From: Streptomyces sp. NBC_01481
GTDB lineage: Bacteria; Actinomycetota; Actinomycetes; Streptomycetales; Streptomycetaceae
DNA length: 64,000 nt
Assembly: GCF_026339995.1 (NCBI RefSeq)
Contig: NZ_JAPEPT010000001.1
Coordinates: 446,501-510,500, forward strand
Reading direction: 5' to 3'
The notes beneath the pieces were generated by a model. It had not been told where the DNA came from, did not search any database, and saw only the letters and a list, made by a program, of their open reading frames with translations. Below are positions 1 to 7,584 of this stretch, piece after piece. The position numbers and the translations under genes were made by a program. Each line of letters begins with the position of its first letter. Position 1 is the first letter of the stretch.

Positions 1-81
1 GGGGTGCCGTGGGGTGCGGGAGCGGCCGAGCTGACAGACTGTCGATGACGGACCAACGGAAACGACGACGGAGGCAGCGCG

Positions 82-402
82 GTGTCGGATGCCAGGACCC
101 CTGCGCAGATCGAGACGGACATCGTCCGCAGGCGCGAGCAGCTCGCGGAGATGCTCGACGAGATCGGCGTGCGGGTGCACCCGAAGACGGTCATCGGCGA
201 TGCCAGGGCCAGGGTTGCATCGACCGTGGACCAGACGGCGGGCCGCGCCGTCGTCGCGGTGAACCGTACGGTGTCCGACATCAAGGCGCAGTTCGTCAAC
301 GAGGATGGGGCCCCGCGGCTGGAGCGCCTGGTGCCGGTGGCACTGGTGGCTGTGGGAATCGTGGGGCTGCTCGCGGTGTCGGCGAGAAGGCGGCGGCGGT
401 GA
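82..402 (+). CDS. DUF3618 domain-containing membrane protein
   Basis: Small protein of 106 residues, probably anchored in the cytoplasmic membrane. The N-terminal half (about residues 5-45) has the DUF3618 pattern, an amphipathic helix with QIETDIVRRREQLAEMLDEI, followed by a linker and one hydrophobic segment near residues 84-100 that ends in a run of arginines. The function of the family is unknown; in actinobacteria it often accompanies phage-shock or holin-like envelope proteins. The GTG start at 82 is chosen because a GGAGG-like site lies about 8 bases upstream. It lies 43 bases before the GroES-like gene in the same direction, so co-transcription is possible. Confidence 0.8.
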   Translation: MSDARTPAQIETDIVRRREQLAEMLDEIGVRVHPKTVIGDARARVASTVDQTAGRAVVAVNRTVSDIKAQFVNEDGAPRLERLVPVALVAVGIVGLLAVSARRRRR

Positions 403-445
403 CCCTCGGGCGTACGGAACGCTCGCGGGCAGGTAGGTTCGACTC

Positions 446-802
446 GTGAGCGCCAACAGCCATGACCCCAGCACCACCCATGACAAGCTGCCGATCCGGA
501 TGCTGCACGATCGCGTGCTGGTCAGGACCGACATTCCGGAGGGGGAGCGGCGTTCGAGCGGCGGCATCGTCATTCCGGCGACCGCGGCGGTCGGGCGGCG
601 CCTGGCCTGGGCCGGGGTGGTCGCCGTCGGGCAGAACGTCCGCACCGTGGAGCCGGGCGACCGGGTGCTGTACGACCCCGAGGACCGCGCCGAGGTCGAG
701 GTGCGGGGCGTCGCGTACGTGCTGATGCGCGAGCGCGATCTGCACGCCGTCGCCGCGGACCGTTTCCAGGGCTCCGAGGACTCCACCGGGCTGTATCTCT
801 AA
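446..802 (+). CDS. GroES-like co-chaperonin family protein
   Basis: A 118-residue protein of the Cpn10 fold. The first 20 residues are a non-conserved extension. From KLPIRMLHDRVLVR onward it follows the GroES pattern, including SSGGIVIPATA and the VEPGDRVLYDPEDRAEVEVRG stretch. It is not the canonical groES: no groEL follows, and the C-terminal tail (DRFQGSEDSTGLYL) is extra. It may be an accessory co-chaperonin, but the GroEL partner cannot be told from here. The GTG start at 446 is supported by an AGGTAGG site. A hairpin right after the stop separates it from the next gene. Confidence 0.8.
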   Translation: MSANSHDPSTTHDKLPIRMLHDRVLVRTDIPEGERRSSGGIVIPATAAVGRRLAWAGVVAVGQNVRTVEPGDRVLYDPEDRAEVEVRGVAYVLMRERDLHAVAADRFQGSEDSTGLYL

Positions 803-825
803 GCGGCGTCTGTACCTGCAGCGAC

Positions 826-851
826 GGGCTGGTGGCACAGGTCACCAGCCC
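826..851 (+). terminator. Intrinsic terminator-like hairpin
   Basis: Perfect 9-bp arms GGGCTGGTG and CACCAGCCC with an 8-base loop, followed by a short T-containing stretch. It lies between the GroES-like gene and the riboswitch-controlled exporter. Confidence 0.65.
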
Positions 852-881
852 TTCTGTCTGCCCTTTGCTACCGTGGAAGCA

Positions 882-923
882 CCCGACGAGACGCGCCGTA
901 CCGGGTTGCCGCAAAGACGACGC
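882..923 (+). promoter_or_regulatory. Guanidine-III riboswitch (ykkC-III class)
   Basis: The segment CCCGACGAG-ACGCGCCGTA-CCGGG followed by GCAAAGACGACGC matches, nearly base for base, the ykkC-III pseudoknot aptamer as I remember it from Thermobifida fusca (CCGGACGAGGUGCGCCGUAC, then GACAAGACGGCGC). Pairing is visible: CCCG/CGGG closes P1, and GCGCCGT can pair with the distal ACGACGC. It ends about 35 bases before the ATG of an SMR-family exporter, the expected target of guanidine riboswitches. The ribosome-binding site (GGAGG, 946-950) lies downstream, so translational control is likely. The identification is from memory of the motif, not a covariance search. Confidence 0.85.
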
Positions 924-957
924 ACCGCCCGAAGTTCCGCGTCTCGGAGGTGCCGTC

Positions 958-1278
958 ATGGCCTGGGTTCTGCTTGTTGTCGCCGGTCTGCTCGAGGTCG
1001 GCTGGTCGATCGGAATGAAGTTCACCGAGGGGTTCACCCGGCTGTGGCCGAGCGTGTTCACCGGTCTCGGGATCGTCGTCAGCATGATGCTGCTGTCGCA
1101 CGCCGCCAGGAGCCTGCCGATCGGCACGGCGTACGGCGTCTGGGTCGGCATCGGTGCGGCCGGTGCCGCCGTGGTCGGCATGGTCGCGCTGAACGAGCCC
1201 GCGACCGCGGCCCGGATCTTCTTCGTCTGTCTGCTGCTGGTCGCGGTGGTCGGCCTCAAGGCGACCTCGGGTCACTGA
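958..1278 (+). CDS. gdx: SMR family guanidinium exporter (Gdx/SugE type)
   Basis: A 106-residue membrane protein with four hydrophobic segments, the size and layout of small multidrug resistance proteins. The essential membrane glutamate is at about residue 13 in AGLLEVGWSIGMK, and the GLLE-W-MK pattern is that of the Gdx/SugE branch, which exports guanidinium in exchange for protons as a dual-topology dimer. An in-frame extension to 832 would run through the riboswitch, so the ATG at 958, with GGAGG eight bases upstream, is the real start. The preceding guanidine-III riboswitch supports the substrate. The 3' end overlaps the end of the convergent penicillin-binding protein gene by 7 bases. 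Confidence 0.9.
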   Translation: MAWVLLVVAGLLEVGWSIGMKFTEGFTRLWPSVFTGLGIVVSMMLLSHAARSLPIGTAYGVWVGIGAAGAAVVGMVALNEPATAARIFFVCLLLVAVVGLKATSGH

Positions 1279-3698
1279 CGGCCGGTCGAGGGTTTGCTGC
1301 CCCCGCGCCCGCCACCCCCTCCGCCCTCGTCCGCCGTCCCGCGGCCCGTGTCGGTCCCGCCGATGATTCCGCCGGTCGTCGTGCCCCCTTCCGTCGTCCC
1401 TCCGGTGCCCGTGCCCCCGTCGGTGGTTCCTCCGTCCTCCGTCCCGCCGTCCGTCTGCCCGCCGGTCGTGGTGCCGCCGTCGTCCGTGCCGCCGTCGTCG
1501 GTGCCGCCGTCCGTCTGGCCGCCGTCGGTCTGCCCCTGGTCCTGCCCCTGCGTCTGGCCCTGGTCCTGGCCCTGCGTGTCGTCGGGGGGCAGGCTCGGCC
1601 AGCTGGACCCCGGCGCCTGAGAGGGCTCGGCCGGGGGCTCCTCCTCCACCGGGGGCTCGACCTCGTCCGCGCCTACCTGCAGGTCCAGGTCGAACTCCTC
1701 GACGTCGGAGTCCTCCAGCGCGAGCCCGGTGAACTGGCCCCAGATCTTCGCCGGTGCCCCGCCGCCGTTGATCCGCGGCAGACCCAGCGCCCCGTACAGC
1801 GGCTTGTGCGCGCCGGTGGCCGGGTCCTGGCCCATCACCGCGACCACCGTCGCCAGGTCCGGGGTGTAGCCGGCGAACCAGGCCGCCTGGTCCTCCTCCG
1901 CCGTGCCGGTCTTGCCTGCGGCCGGGCGGCCGGCGGACTGGGCCTCGGTGCCCGTGCCGCCGTCGACCACGCTCTGCAGGATCGAGGTCGTCGTGTCGGC
2001 GGCCTCCCGGCTGACGGCCTGTTCGGGTTCCTCCTTGGGCAGCTGGACGTCGACGCCGTCCTTGGAGACCTTCTCGACCAGGGTGTACGTGCCATGCCTG
2101 CCGTGGTTGGCGAGCGTCGCGTACGCCTCGGTCATGTCGAGGACGCTCGCGGTCGCGGGACCGAGCGCGATGGAGGGCGAGGCGGTCAGGTCCGGGGTGC
2201 TCGCGGGGATCCCCAGGGCGATCGCCGTCTTCCTGACCCTGGCGGGCCCGACGTCCATGGCCATCTGCGCGTACACCGCGTTGACGGACCTGTCGGTGGC
2301 GGTGCGGACGGTGATGGGGCCGTACGAGACGTCGTCCTCGTTGGCGGGGGCGTACGGCTTCCCGCTCCATCCCTGGACGGGGCGCCTGTTGGTGCCGTCG
2401 TAGACCGTGTTGGGGGTGATGCGCCCGCCGTCCTGGGCCTCGGAGTCGTGCGCGACGGCGGAGGTGAAGACGAACGGCTTGAAGGTGGAGCCGACTTGGT
2501 AGTCGCGGCGGGTCGCGTTGTTGACGTACTGCTTGGTGTAGTCGACGCCGCCGTACATGGCGAGGACCTTGCCGGTGGCCGGGTCGATGGAGGCGCCGCC
2601 GACCCGGACATTGCGGTCGGCCTTGCGGTCCGGGTCGAGTTTGGACATCACCTGGTCGTCGACCGCCTCCTTGAAGGCGTTCTGCTTGTCGCGCTCCAGC
2701 GTAGTGGTGATCCGGTAGCCGCCGGTGGCCAGGGTGTTCTCGTCGATGATCTTGTTGTTGGTGAGGTAGTCCTCGACGGCCTGGACGATATAGCCGCGCT
2801 GGCCCGAAAGCCCGGTCGCGGGCTTTGCCGTCTGCGGCACCGGGAACGTCATGGCCGCGCGCTCGGCGGGGCTGAGCCACTTCTTCTTGACCATGCCGTC
2901 GAGGGTGTAGTTCCAGCGGGCGAGCGCGGCGGCCCGGTTCTCCGGATGCGTGGCGACGTCGTACACGCTCGGGGCGTTGAGCAGAGAGGCGAGATAGGCG
3001 CCCTCCGCCGTGTCGATGTCCGCGATGTCCTTGCCGTAGTACGCCTGGGCTGCGGCCTGGATGCCGTACGCGTTGCGCCCGAAGTAACTGGTGTTGAGAT
3101 AGCCCCCGAGGATGTCGCCCTTGCTCTCCTCGCGCCCCAGCTTGATCGCGATGAAGAACTCCTTCCACTTCCGCGAGATCGTCTGCTCCTGGCCCAGGTA
3201 GTAGTTCTTGACATACTGCTGGGTGATGGTGGAGCCGGACTGCCTGCCCTTGCCGGTCAGGGTGTTCCAGGCGGCGCGGACCATCGCCTTGGGGTCGACG
3301 GCGCGCTCGGAGTAGAAGTCCCGGTCCTCGGCGGCCAGTACGGCCCGCTGCGCGGTCAGCGGGACCTGCGCGAGGCTCACGTTCTCGCGGTTGACCTCGC
3401 CGTCGCGGACGATCTGCGTGCCGTCCTTGTAGAGATACACATTGGACTGGGCGGTGGCCGTGGCATTGGCGGGCGGGATGTCGACGAGCATGTAGCCGGC
3501 CAGGAAGCCGCCGATCAGCAGCAGGGCGACGAGCAGGACCGTGCCGAGCACCATCCGCCAGGTGGGGATGACGCGGCGCCAGCCGGTGCGCCCGGGACGG
3601 GTCTTGGGGCCCTTCTTCTCCGGCGCGGGCCCGGGACCCGGTCCGGCGACGGTCGCGTCCCGGGGTGTCCAGCCCTGCTGCTGTGGCTCGTCACTCAT
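1272..3698 (-). CDS. Class A penicillin-binding protein (transglycosylase/transpeptidase)
   Basis: An 808-residue bifunctional peptidoglycan synthase. A short cytoplasmic proline- and lysine-rich tail and one transmembrane helix (about residues 47-72) are followed by the GT51 glycosyltransferase domain (AAEDRDFY near residue 122, then QSGSTITQQYVKN and GYLNTSYFGRNAYGIQ). The transpeptidase domain follows, with the serine motif GSTFKPF near residue 403, SVN in DRSVNAVYAQM, and AGKTGTAEE near residue 595. The last 130 residues form a long acidic low-complexity tail of QGQDQGQTQ and TDGGTDDGG repeats ending in a glycine-rich stretch. It polymerises and crosslinks cell-wall glycan on the outer face of the membrane. 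Confidence 0.93.
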   Translation of the reverse strand: MSDEPQQQGWTPRDATVAGPGPGPAPEKKGPKTRPGRTGWRRVIPTWRMVLGTVLLVALLLIGGFLAGYMLVDIPPANATATAQSNVYLYKDGTQIVRDGEVNRENVSLAQVPLTAQRAVLAAEDRDFYSERAVDPKAMVRAAWNTLTGKGRQSGSTITQQYVKNYYLGQEQTISRKWKEFFIAIKLGREESKGDILGGYLNTSYFGRNAYGIQAAAQAYYGKDIADIDTAEGAYLASLLNAPSVYDVATHPENRAAALARWNYTLDGMVKKKWLSPAERAAMTFPVPQTAKPATGLSGQRGYIVQAVEDYLTNNKIIDENTLATGGYRITTTLERDKQNAFKEAVDDQVMSKLDPDRKADRNVRVGGASIDPATGKVLAMYGGVDYTKQYVNNATRRDYQVGSTFKPFVFTSAVAHDSEAQDGGRITPNTVYDGTNRRPVQGWSGKPYAPANEDDVSYGPITVRTATDRSVNAVYAQMAMDVGPARVRKTAIALGIPASTPDLTASPSIALGPATASVLDMTEAYATLANHGRHGTYTLVEKVSKDGVDVQLPKEEPEQAVSREAADTTTSILQSVVDGGTGTEAQSAGRPAAGKTGTAEEDQAAWFAGYTPDLATVVAVMGQDPATGAHKPLYGALGLPRINGGGAPAKIWGQFTGLALEDSDVEEFDLDLQVGADEVEPPVEEEPPAEPSQAPGSSWPSLPPDDTQGQDQGQTQGQDQGQTDGGQTDGGTDDGGTDDGGTTTGGQTDGGTEDGGTTDGGTGTGGTTEGGTTTGGIIGGTDTGRGTADEGGGGGGRGGSKPSTGRQ

Positions 3699-3826
3699 AG
3701 GCCCATACTGCCCTTTTGGGTGGGTTATCCATCGCAGCCAGGACCTCCGGCGTAAAAGCCGTCGCGGCGGCCACGGCGCTGGGCTAGGGTCGTGCGCTTT
3801 GGTGCCTTCACGCGGAGGGAGTCCAG

Positions 3827-4627
3827 GTGCGGCTGTACGCGGCCGTTGCGGCGGGCGGCTTCCGGCGCCATGCGACGTACCGGATGGCCACGGCGGCGGG
3901 GGTGTTCACGAACACAGTCTTCGGCTTCATCCTGGCCTACACCTATCAGGCCCTCTGGGACGAGCGGCCCCACCTGGGTGGTTACGACATGCCCGAGGCG
4001 CTCACCTATGTGTGGATCGGCCAGGCGCTGCTGGCCACCGCCGGGCTGATGGGCGGCGGCTTCGAGGACGAGCTGATCGAGCGGATCAAGACGGGCGACA
4101 TCGCCATCGACCTCTACCGGCCGGTCGACCTCCAACTGTGGTGGTTCTCGGCCAACTTGGGGCGCGCCGCCTTCCATCTGCTCGGGCGCGGCGCGGTGCC
4201 GATGATCGTCGGCGCGCTCGCCTTCGACCTCGCGCTGCCGTCCAGTCCGCTCACCTGGCCGGCCTTTCTCCTGTCGGTGGCGCTGGGTGTGACCGTCAGC
4301 TTCGCGGTCTGGTACCTGGTGGCGCTGAGCGCGTTCTGGATGATGGACGGTGCCGGTACGGCCCATATCGCCTGGCTCGCGGGCATGTTCTTCTCCGGGA
4401 TGCTGCTGCCGCTGACCGTCTTCCCCGGCGCGCTGGGCGAGGTCGCGCGGGCGCTGCCCTGGGCGTCGATGCTCCAGGTCCCGGCGGATGTCTTCCTGGA
4501 GAAGCGCACGGGGTGGGGGCTGGTGCAGGCATACGCGTTCCAGCTCGGCTGGGCCGTCGTCCTGCTGGCTGCGGGGCGCCTCGTGCAGTCCGCGGCCACC
4601 CGGAGGGTGGTGGTTCAGGGTGGGTGA
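3827..4627 (+). CDS. ABC-2 type transporter permease
   Basis: A 266-residue integral membrane protein with about six hydrophobic segments, similar to ABC-2 family permeases of the DUF990 type. The GTG at 3827 follows a GGAGGGA site by 6 bases. It is the first of three overlapping or closely spaced genes (two permeases and an ATPase) that together make an ABC exporter of unknown substrate. The stop overlaps the start of the second permease by 8 bases, indicating translational coupling. Confidence 0.85.
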   Translation: MRLYAAVAAGGFRRHATYRMATAAGVFTNTVFGFILAYTYQALWDERPHLGGYDMPEALTYVWIGQALLATAGLMGGGFEDELIERIKTGDIAIDLYRPVDLQLWWFSANLGRAAFHLLGRGAVPMIVGALAFDLALPSSPLTWPAFLLSVALGVTVSFAVWYLVALSAFWMMDGAGTAHIAWLAGMFFSGMLLPLTVFPGALGEVARALPWASMLQVPADVFLEKRTGWGLVQAYAFQLGWAVVLLAAGRLVQSAATRRVVVQGG

Positions 4628-5423
4628 GTCCTGGCGTACGTACCGGATGATCGCGGCGATGTGGATGCGCTCCACGATGACGTACCGCTTCTCCTTCGCG
4701 ATGTCCCTCTTCTCCAACTTCACCGCGACGATCTTCGACTTTGTGGTCATCGTGCTGATGTTCAGCCAGGTGGACGGCCTGGGAGGCTTCTCCTTCGCCG
4801 AGGTGGCCTTCCTGTACGGCACCACCGGCACGGCTTTCGGGCTCGCGGACCTGGCGATGGGGCAGGTCAACAGGCTGGGTAGGCGGGTGCGGGACGGGAC
4901 GCTCGACACCCTCCTCGTACGGCCGGTGCCGGTACTGGCACAGGTGGCGGCGGACCGGTTCGCACTGCGCCGCCTCGGAAGGATCAGTCAGGGTCTCCTG
5001 GTGCTGATCTGGTCGCTGGTCATCGTCGACGTGGAGTGGACGGCCGTGAAGGTGGCGATGCTGCCGCTGATGGTGGTCTGCGGCTCGCTGATCTTCTCGG
5101 CGGTGATGGTGGCGGGTGCGTCCTTCCAGTTCTGGGCGCAGGACGCGTCGGAGGTCACCAACTCCTTTACGTACGGCGGCAATACGCTGCTGCAGTACCC
5201 GCCGACGATATTCGCGCAGGACCTGGTGCGCGGGGTCGTCTACGTCGTACCGCTGGCCTTCGTCAACTGGCTGCCCGCGCTGTACGTCCTGGGGCGCGAC
5301 GCTCCGGCCGGTGTGCCGGGCTGGACGGCCTTCCTGTCACCGTTCGTCGCCGCGGCCTGCTGTCTGCTCGCCGCACTGGCATGGCGGACGGCCCTTCGTT
5401 CTTACCGCAGCACGGGGAGCTGA
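4620..5423 (+). CDS. ABC-2 type transporter permease, second subunit
   Basis: A 267-residue membrane protein with about six hydrophobic segments, paired with the preceding permease. The GTG at 4620 is preferred because it follows GGAGGG and overlaps the upstream stop; the longer in-frame opening would run deep into the previous gene. Residues RVRDGTLDTLLVRPVPVL match the cytoplasmic segment typical of this ABC-2 permease family (DGTLDxxLxRP). It likely forms a heterodimeric channel driven by the ATPase encoded 6 bases downstream. Substrate unknown. Confidence 0.85.
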   Translation: MGESWRTYRMIAAMWMRSTMTYRFSFAMSLFSNFTATIFDFVVIVLMFSQVDGLGGFSFAEVAFLYGTTGTAFGLADLAMGQVNRLGRRVRDGTLDTLLVRPVPVLAQVAADRFALRRLGRISQGLLVLIWSLVIVDVEWTAVKVAMLPLMVVCGSLIFSAVMVAGASFQFWAQDASEVTNSFTYGGNTLLQYPPTIFAQDLVRGVVYVVPLAFVNWLPALYVLGRDAPAGVPGWTAFLSPFVAAACCLLAALAWRTALRSYRSTGS

Positions 5424-5429
5424 GAGCGC

Positions 5430-6389
5430 ATGGACTTCATCGAGCTGGACGGCGTCGAGAAGGTCTTCGACGTACGCCGCAAGGCGGGCAGGCTGCGGCG
5501 CGAGAAGCACCAGGTGCGCGCGGTCGACGGGATCAGCTTCCGGGTGCCGCGCGGCGAGATGGTCGGCTACATCGGCCCCAACGGCGCCGGAAAGTCCACC
5601 ATGATCAAGATGCTGACGGGCATCCTGACCCCCAGCGGCGGGCGGCTGCGGGTCGCGGGCATCGACCCGTCCCGCGAGCGCACACGCCTCGCGCAGCGCA
5701 TCGGTGTCGTCTTCGGGCAGCGCACGACCCTGTGGTGGGACCTGCCGCTGAAGGACTCGTACCGCCTGGTGCACCGGATGTACCGGATCCCCGACAAGCG
5801 CTTCCGCGAGAACCTCGACCGGTGTGTCGAACTCCTCGACCTGGGCGAGCTGTTGGACGTGCCCGTACGGCAGCTCTCGCTCGGCCAGCGGATGCGCGGC
5901 GACATCGCGGCGGCGCTGCTGCACGACCCCGAAGTGCTGTATTTGGACGAGCCGACCATCGGGCTCGACGTGATCTCCAAGGCGAAGGTCCGGGACTTCC
6001 TGCGCGACCTCAACACCGAGCGGGAGACGACGGTGCTGCTCACGACGCACGACCTCACCGACATCGAGCAGCTGTGCAAGCGCGTGATGGTCATCGACCA
6101 CGGGCGGCTGATGTATGACGGGGCGCTCGCCGGTCTCCACGAGGTGGGGGAGAGCGAGCGCACGCTGGTGGTGGACCTCGAACGCGAACTGCCGCCGATC
6201 GTCATGGACTTGGCCCGTACGGTGAAGATCGAGGGCCCGCGGCAGTGGCTCGCGTTCCCCGCGTCCCAGTCCGCGGCCCCGCTGGTGGCCGCGCTCGCCG
6301 ACAAGTATCCGCTGGTGGATCTGTCGGTACGGGAGCCGGACATCGAGGCCGTGATCGCCAAGATGTACGCGGAGCGCTCAGGGCTCTAG
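5430..6389 (+). CDS. ABC transporter ATP-binding protein
   Basis: A 319-residue nucleotide-binding subunit. Walker A is GPNGAGKST at about residues 49-57, the signature is LSLGQRMRGD, Walker B is VLYLDEPTIGLD and the switch histidine is in TTHDLTD. The C-terminal 70 residues after the ATPase core resemble the extension seen in NatA/DrrA-like exporters. It powers the two ABC-2 permeases just upstream (gap 6 bases). Its TAG stop overlaps the first base of a palindromic repeat element, so the element's left arm forms the 3' end of this operon. Confidence 0.92.
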   Translation: MDFIELDGVEKVFDVRRKAGRLRREKHQVRAVDGISFRVPRGEMVGYIGPNGAGKSTMIKMLTGILTPSGGRLRVAGIDPSRERTRLAQRIGVVFGQRTTLWWDLPLKDSYRLVHRMYRIPDKRFRENLDRCVELLDLGELLDVPVRQLSLGQRMRGDIAAALLHDPEVLYLDEPTIGLDVISKAKVRDFLRDLNTERETTVLLTTHDLTDIEQLCKRVMVIDHGRLMYDGALAGLHEVGESERTLVVDLERELPPIVMDLARTVKIEGPRQWLAFPASQSAAPLVAALADKYPLVDLSVREPDIEAVIAKMYAERSGL

Positions 6390-6575
6390 GGGGTGTCTTT
6401 CGGATCTTGCCGGGCTCGCGTGCCCTGGTACGCACGCTCGCTGCGTTGTCGTCAGTCGCCGACGCTCCGCGTCGGCTCTCCCCCTGCCTTCGGCGGGGGG
6501 ACCCCCATCCTCCGGCCTGCGATCGCACGCACCAGACCCCGCTCACTGATCCGGCCTGATCCAAAAGACACCCCC
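6389..6575. mobile_element. MITE-like palindromic element, copy 1
   Basis: A 187-bp non-coding element with near-perfect 18-bp terminal inverted repeats, GGGGGTGTCTTTCGGATC on the left and GATCCAAAAGACACCCCC on the right. Its interior is almost identical to a second element at 47259-47421 in the opposite orientation; the main difference is a roughly 25-bp insertion (CTGCCTTCGGCGGGG region) in this copy. No transposase is encoded, so it would need to be moved in trans or be an inactive relic. The left end touches the stop codon of the ABC ATPase gene and may serve as a transcription terminator. Confidence 0.75.
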
Positions 6576-6622
6576 TGGCCCCTGCGCTGCGACCGGGGCC
6601 CGGTGCTGGATATTCTTCCCGC

Positions 6623-7309
6623 ATGAGCGAACTCCCGGAGATGCGCGCCTCCGACGCCGAGCGTGAGCGGATTGCCGAGCGGCTGCGAGAGGCGGTGGCG
6701 GAGGGCAGGCTCGACATGGAGGAGTTCGGGCAGCGCCTGGACGCGGCATACAGGGCACGTACGCACGGCGAGCTGGAGCCTCTGGTCAGCGACCTCCCGC
6801 TGACGGGCACGACCCCGGCCGCACCGATGGCGGCCACCGGCTCGGGCAACTGGGCCCAGCGCGTGGGCGGCCCGCCGACCTCGAAGGGTGCGTTCGCCTT
6901 CTGGGGCGGCTTCGGGCGCAAGGGCACCTGGACGGTGGCCCGGAAGTTCACCGGCTTCGCGATGATGGGCGGCGGCGAACTCGACCTGCGCGAGGCCCGC
7001 TTCGAGGACCGGGTAACCGTGATCCGCTGCTTCGCGATCATGGGCGGGGTCAGCATCGTCGTACCCCCCGACCTGAACGTCGAGGTCAACGGCATCGGCT
7101 TCATGGGCGGCTTCGCCGAACAGGGCGAGGGCAACCCGGACCCGTCGGCGCCCCGCGTGGTCATCTCGGGCTTCGCGCTGATGGGCGGCGTGGGTGTCGA
7201 GCGCAAGCGCACGAAGGCGGAGAAGCAGCGCCTCAAGGCGGAACGGGAAGAGGAAAAGCGGGCGCGCCTGGAGAAGGACGAGAAGGACGACCGCAAGGAA
7301 CTCGGCTGA
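6623..7309 (+). CDS. DUF1707 and LiaF-like C-terminal domain protein
   Basis: A 228-residue protein. The N-terminus (MRASDAERERIAERLREAVAEGRLDMEEFGQRLDAAYRARTHGELEPLVSDLP region, residues 6-59) is a DUF1707 domain. Residues 110-190 contain three repeated KFTGFAMMGGGELDLR, FAIMGGVSIVVPPD and GFALMGGVGVERK units, the pattern of the cell-wall-active antibiotic response domain of LiaF/VraT proteins. The tail is a highly charged Lys/Glu helix. No transmembrane helix is evident. In actinobacteria such proteins are common and thought to take part in envelope-stress sensing; the precise role is unknown. Confidence 0.85.
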   Translation: MSELPEMRASDAERERIAERLREAVAEGRLDMEEFGQRLDAAYRARTHGELEPLVSDLPLTGTTPAAPMAATGSGNWAQRVGGPPTSKGAFAFWGGFGRKGTWTVARKFTGFAMMGGGELDLREARFEDRVTVIRCFAIMGGVSIVVPPDLNVEVNGIGFMGGFAEQGEGNPDPSAPRVVISGFALMGGVGVERKRTKAEKQRLKAEREEEKRARLEKDEKDDRKELG

Positions 7310-7422
7310 TCGCGGTCCGGGTCAGCCCCCTGCGGTTCGCCCGCGACCACCCACCGGCATCAGCCACCAACGCCCCCCGGCCCACGCTCACCACGAACCC
7401 GGTGACTTGCCCCGTCGGCGAT

Positions 7423-7500
7423 TGAGGAGCGGGGGTCCGGGGGCGGAGCCCCCGAAAACCAGCCCCCGCGGGGTCTGGGGCGGAGCCCCAGTTACGGGAA
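7423..7500. repeat. Tandem GC-rich hairpins between convergent genes
   Basis: Two related hairpins, GGGGGC-GGA-GCCCCC at 7439-7453 and CTGGGGC-GGA-GCCCCAG at 7475-7491, share the same GGA loop. They lie in the 275-bp gap between the convergent DUF1707 and GDSL genes and probably act as a bidirectional terminator. This GGGGGTCCGGGGG repeat type recurs at about 51.95 kb. Confidence 0.6.
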
Positions 7501-7584
7501 GGGGCGGGGTGGGGGAGAAACCCCCGGTGCACGGGACCGCCCGAGCCAGAGCTGCACCCCGACCAGACGCACCGCGAGGCCCCC

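Noticed and set aside
868..3755. Very long open frames on both strands over the PBP gene (766 and 960 codons)
   Set aside because: They are frame shadows of the PBP gene caused by high GC. They lack domain motifs, starts and sensible codon bias.
7439..7491. Paired GC hairpins as an insertion sequence end
   Set aside because: Such GGGGGC-GGA-GCCCCC hairpins occur widely in Streptomyces intergenic regions and show no transposase.
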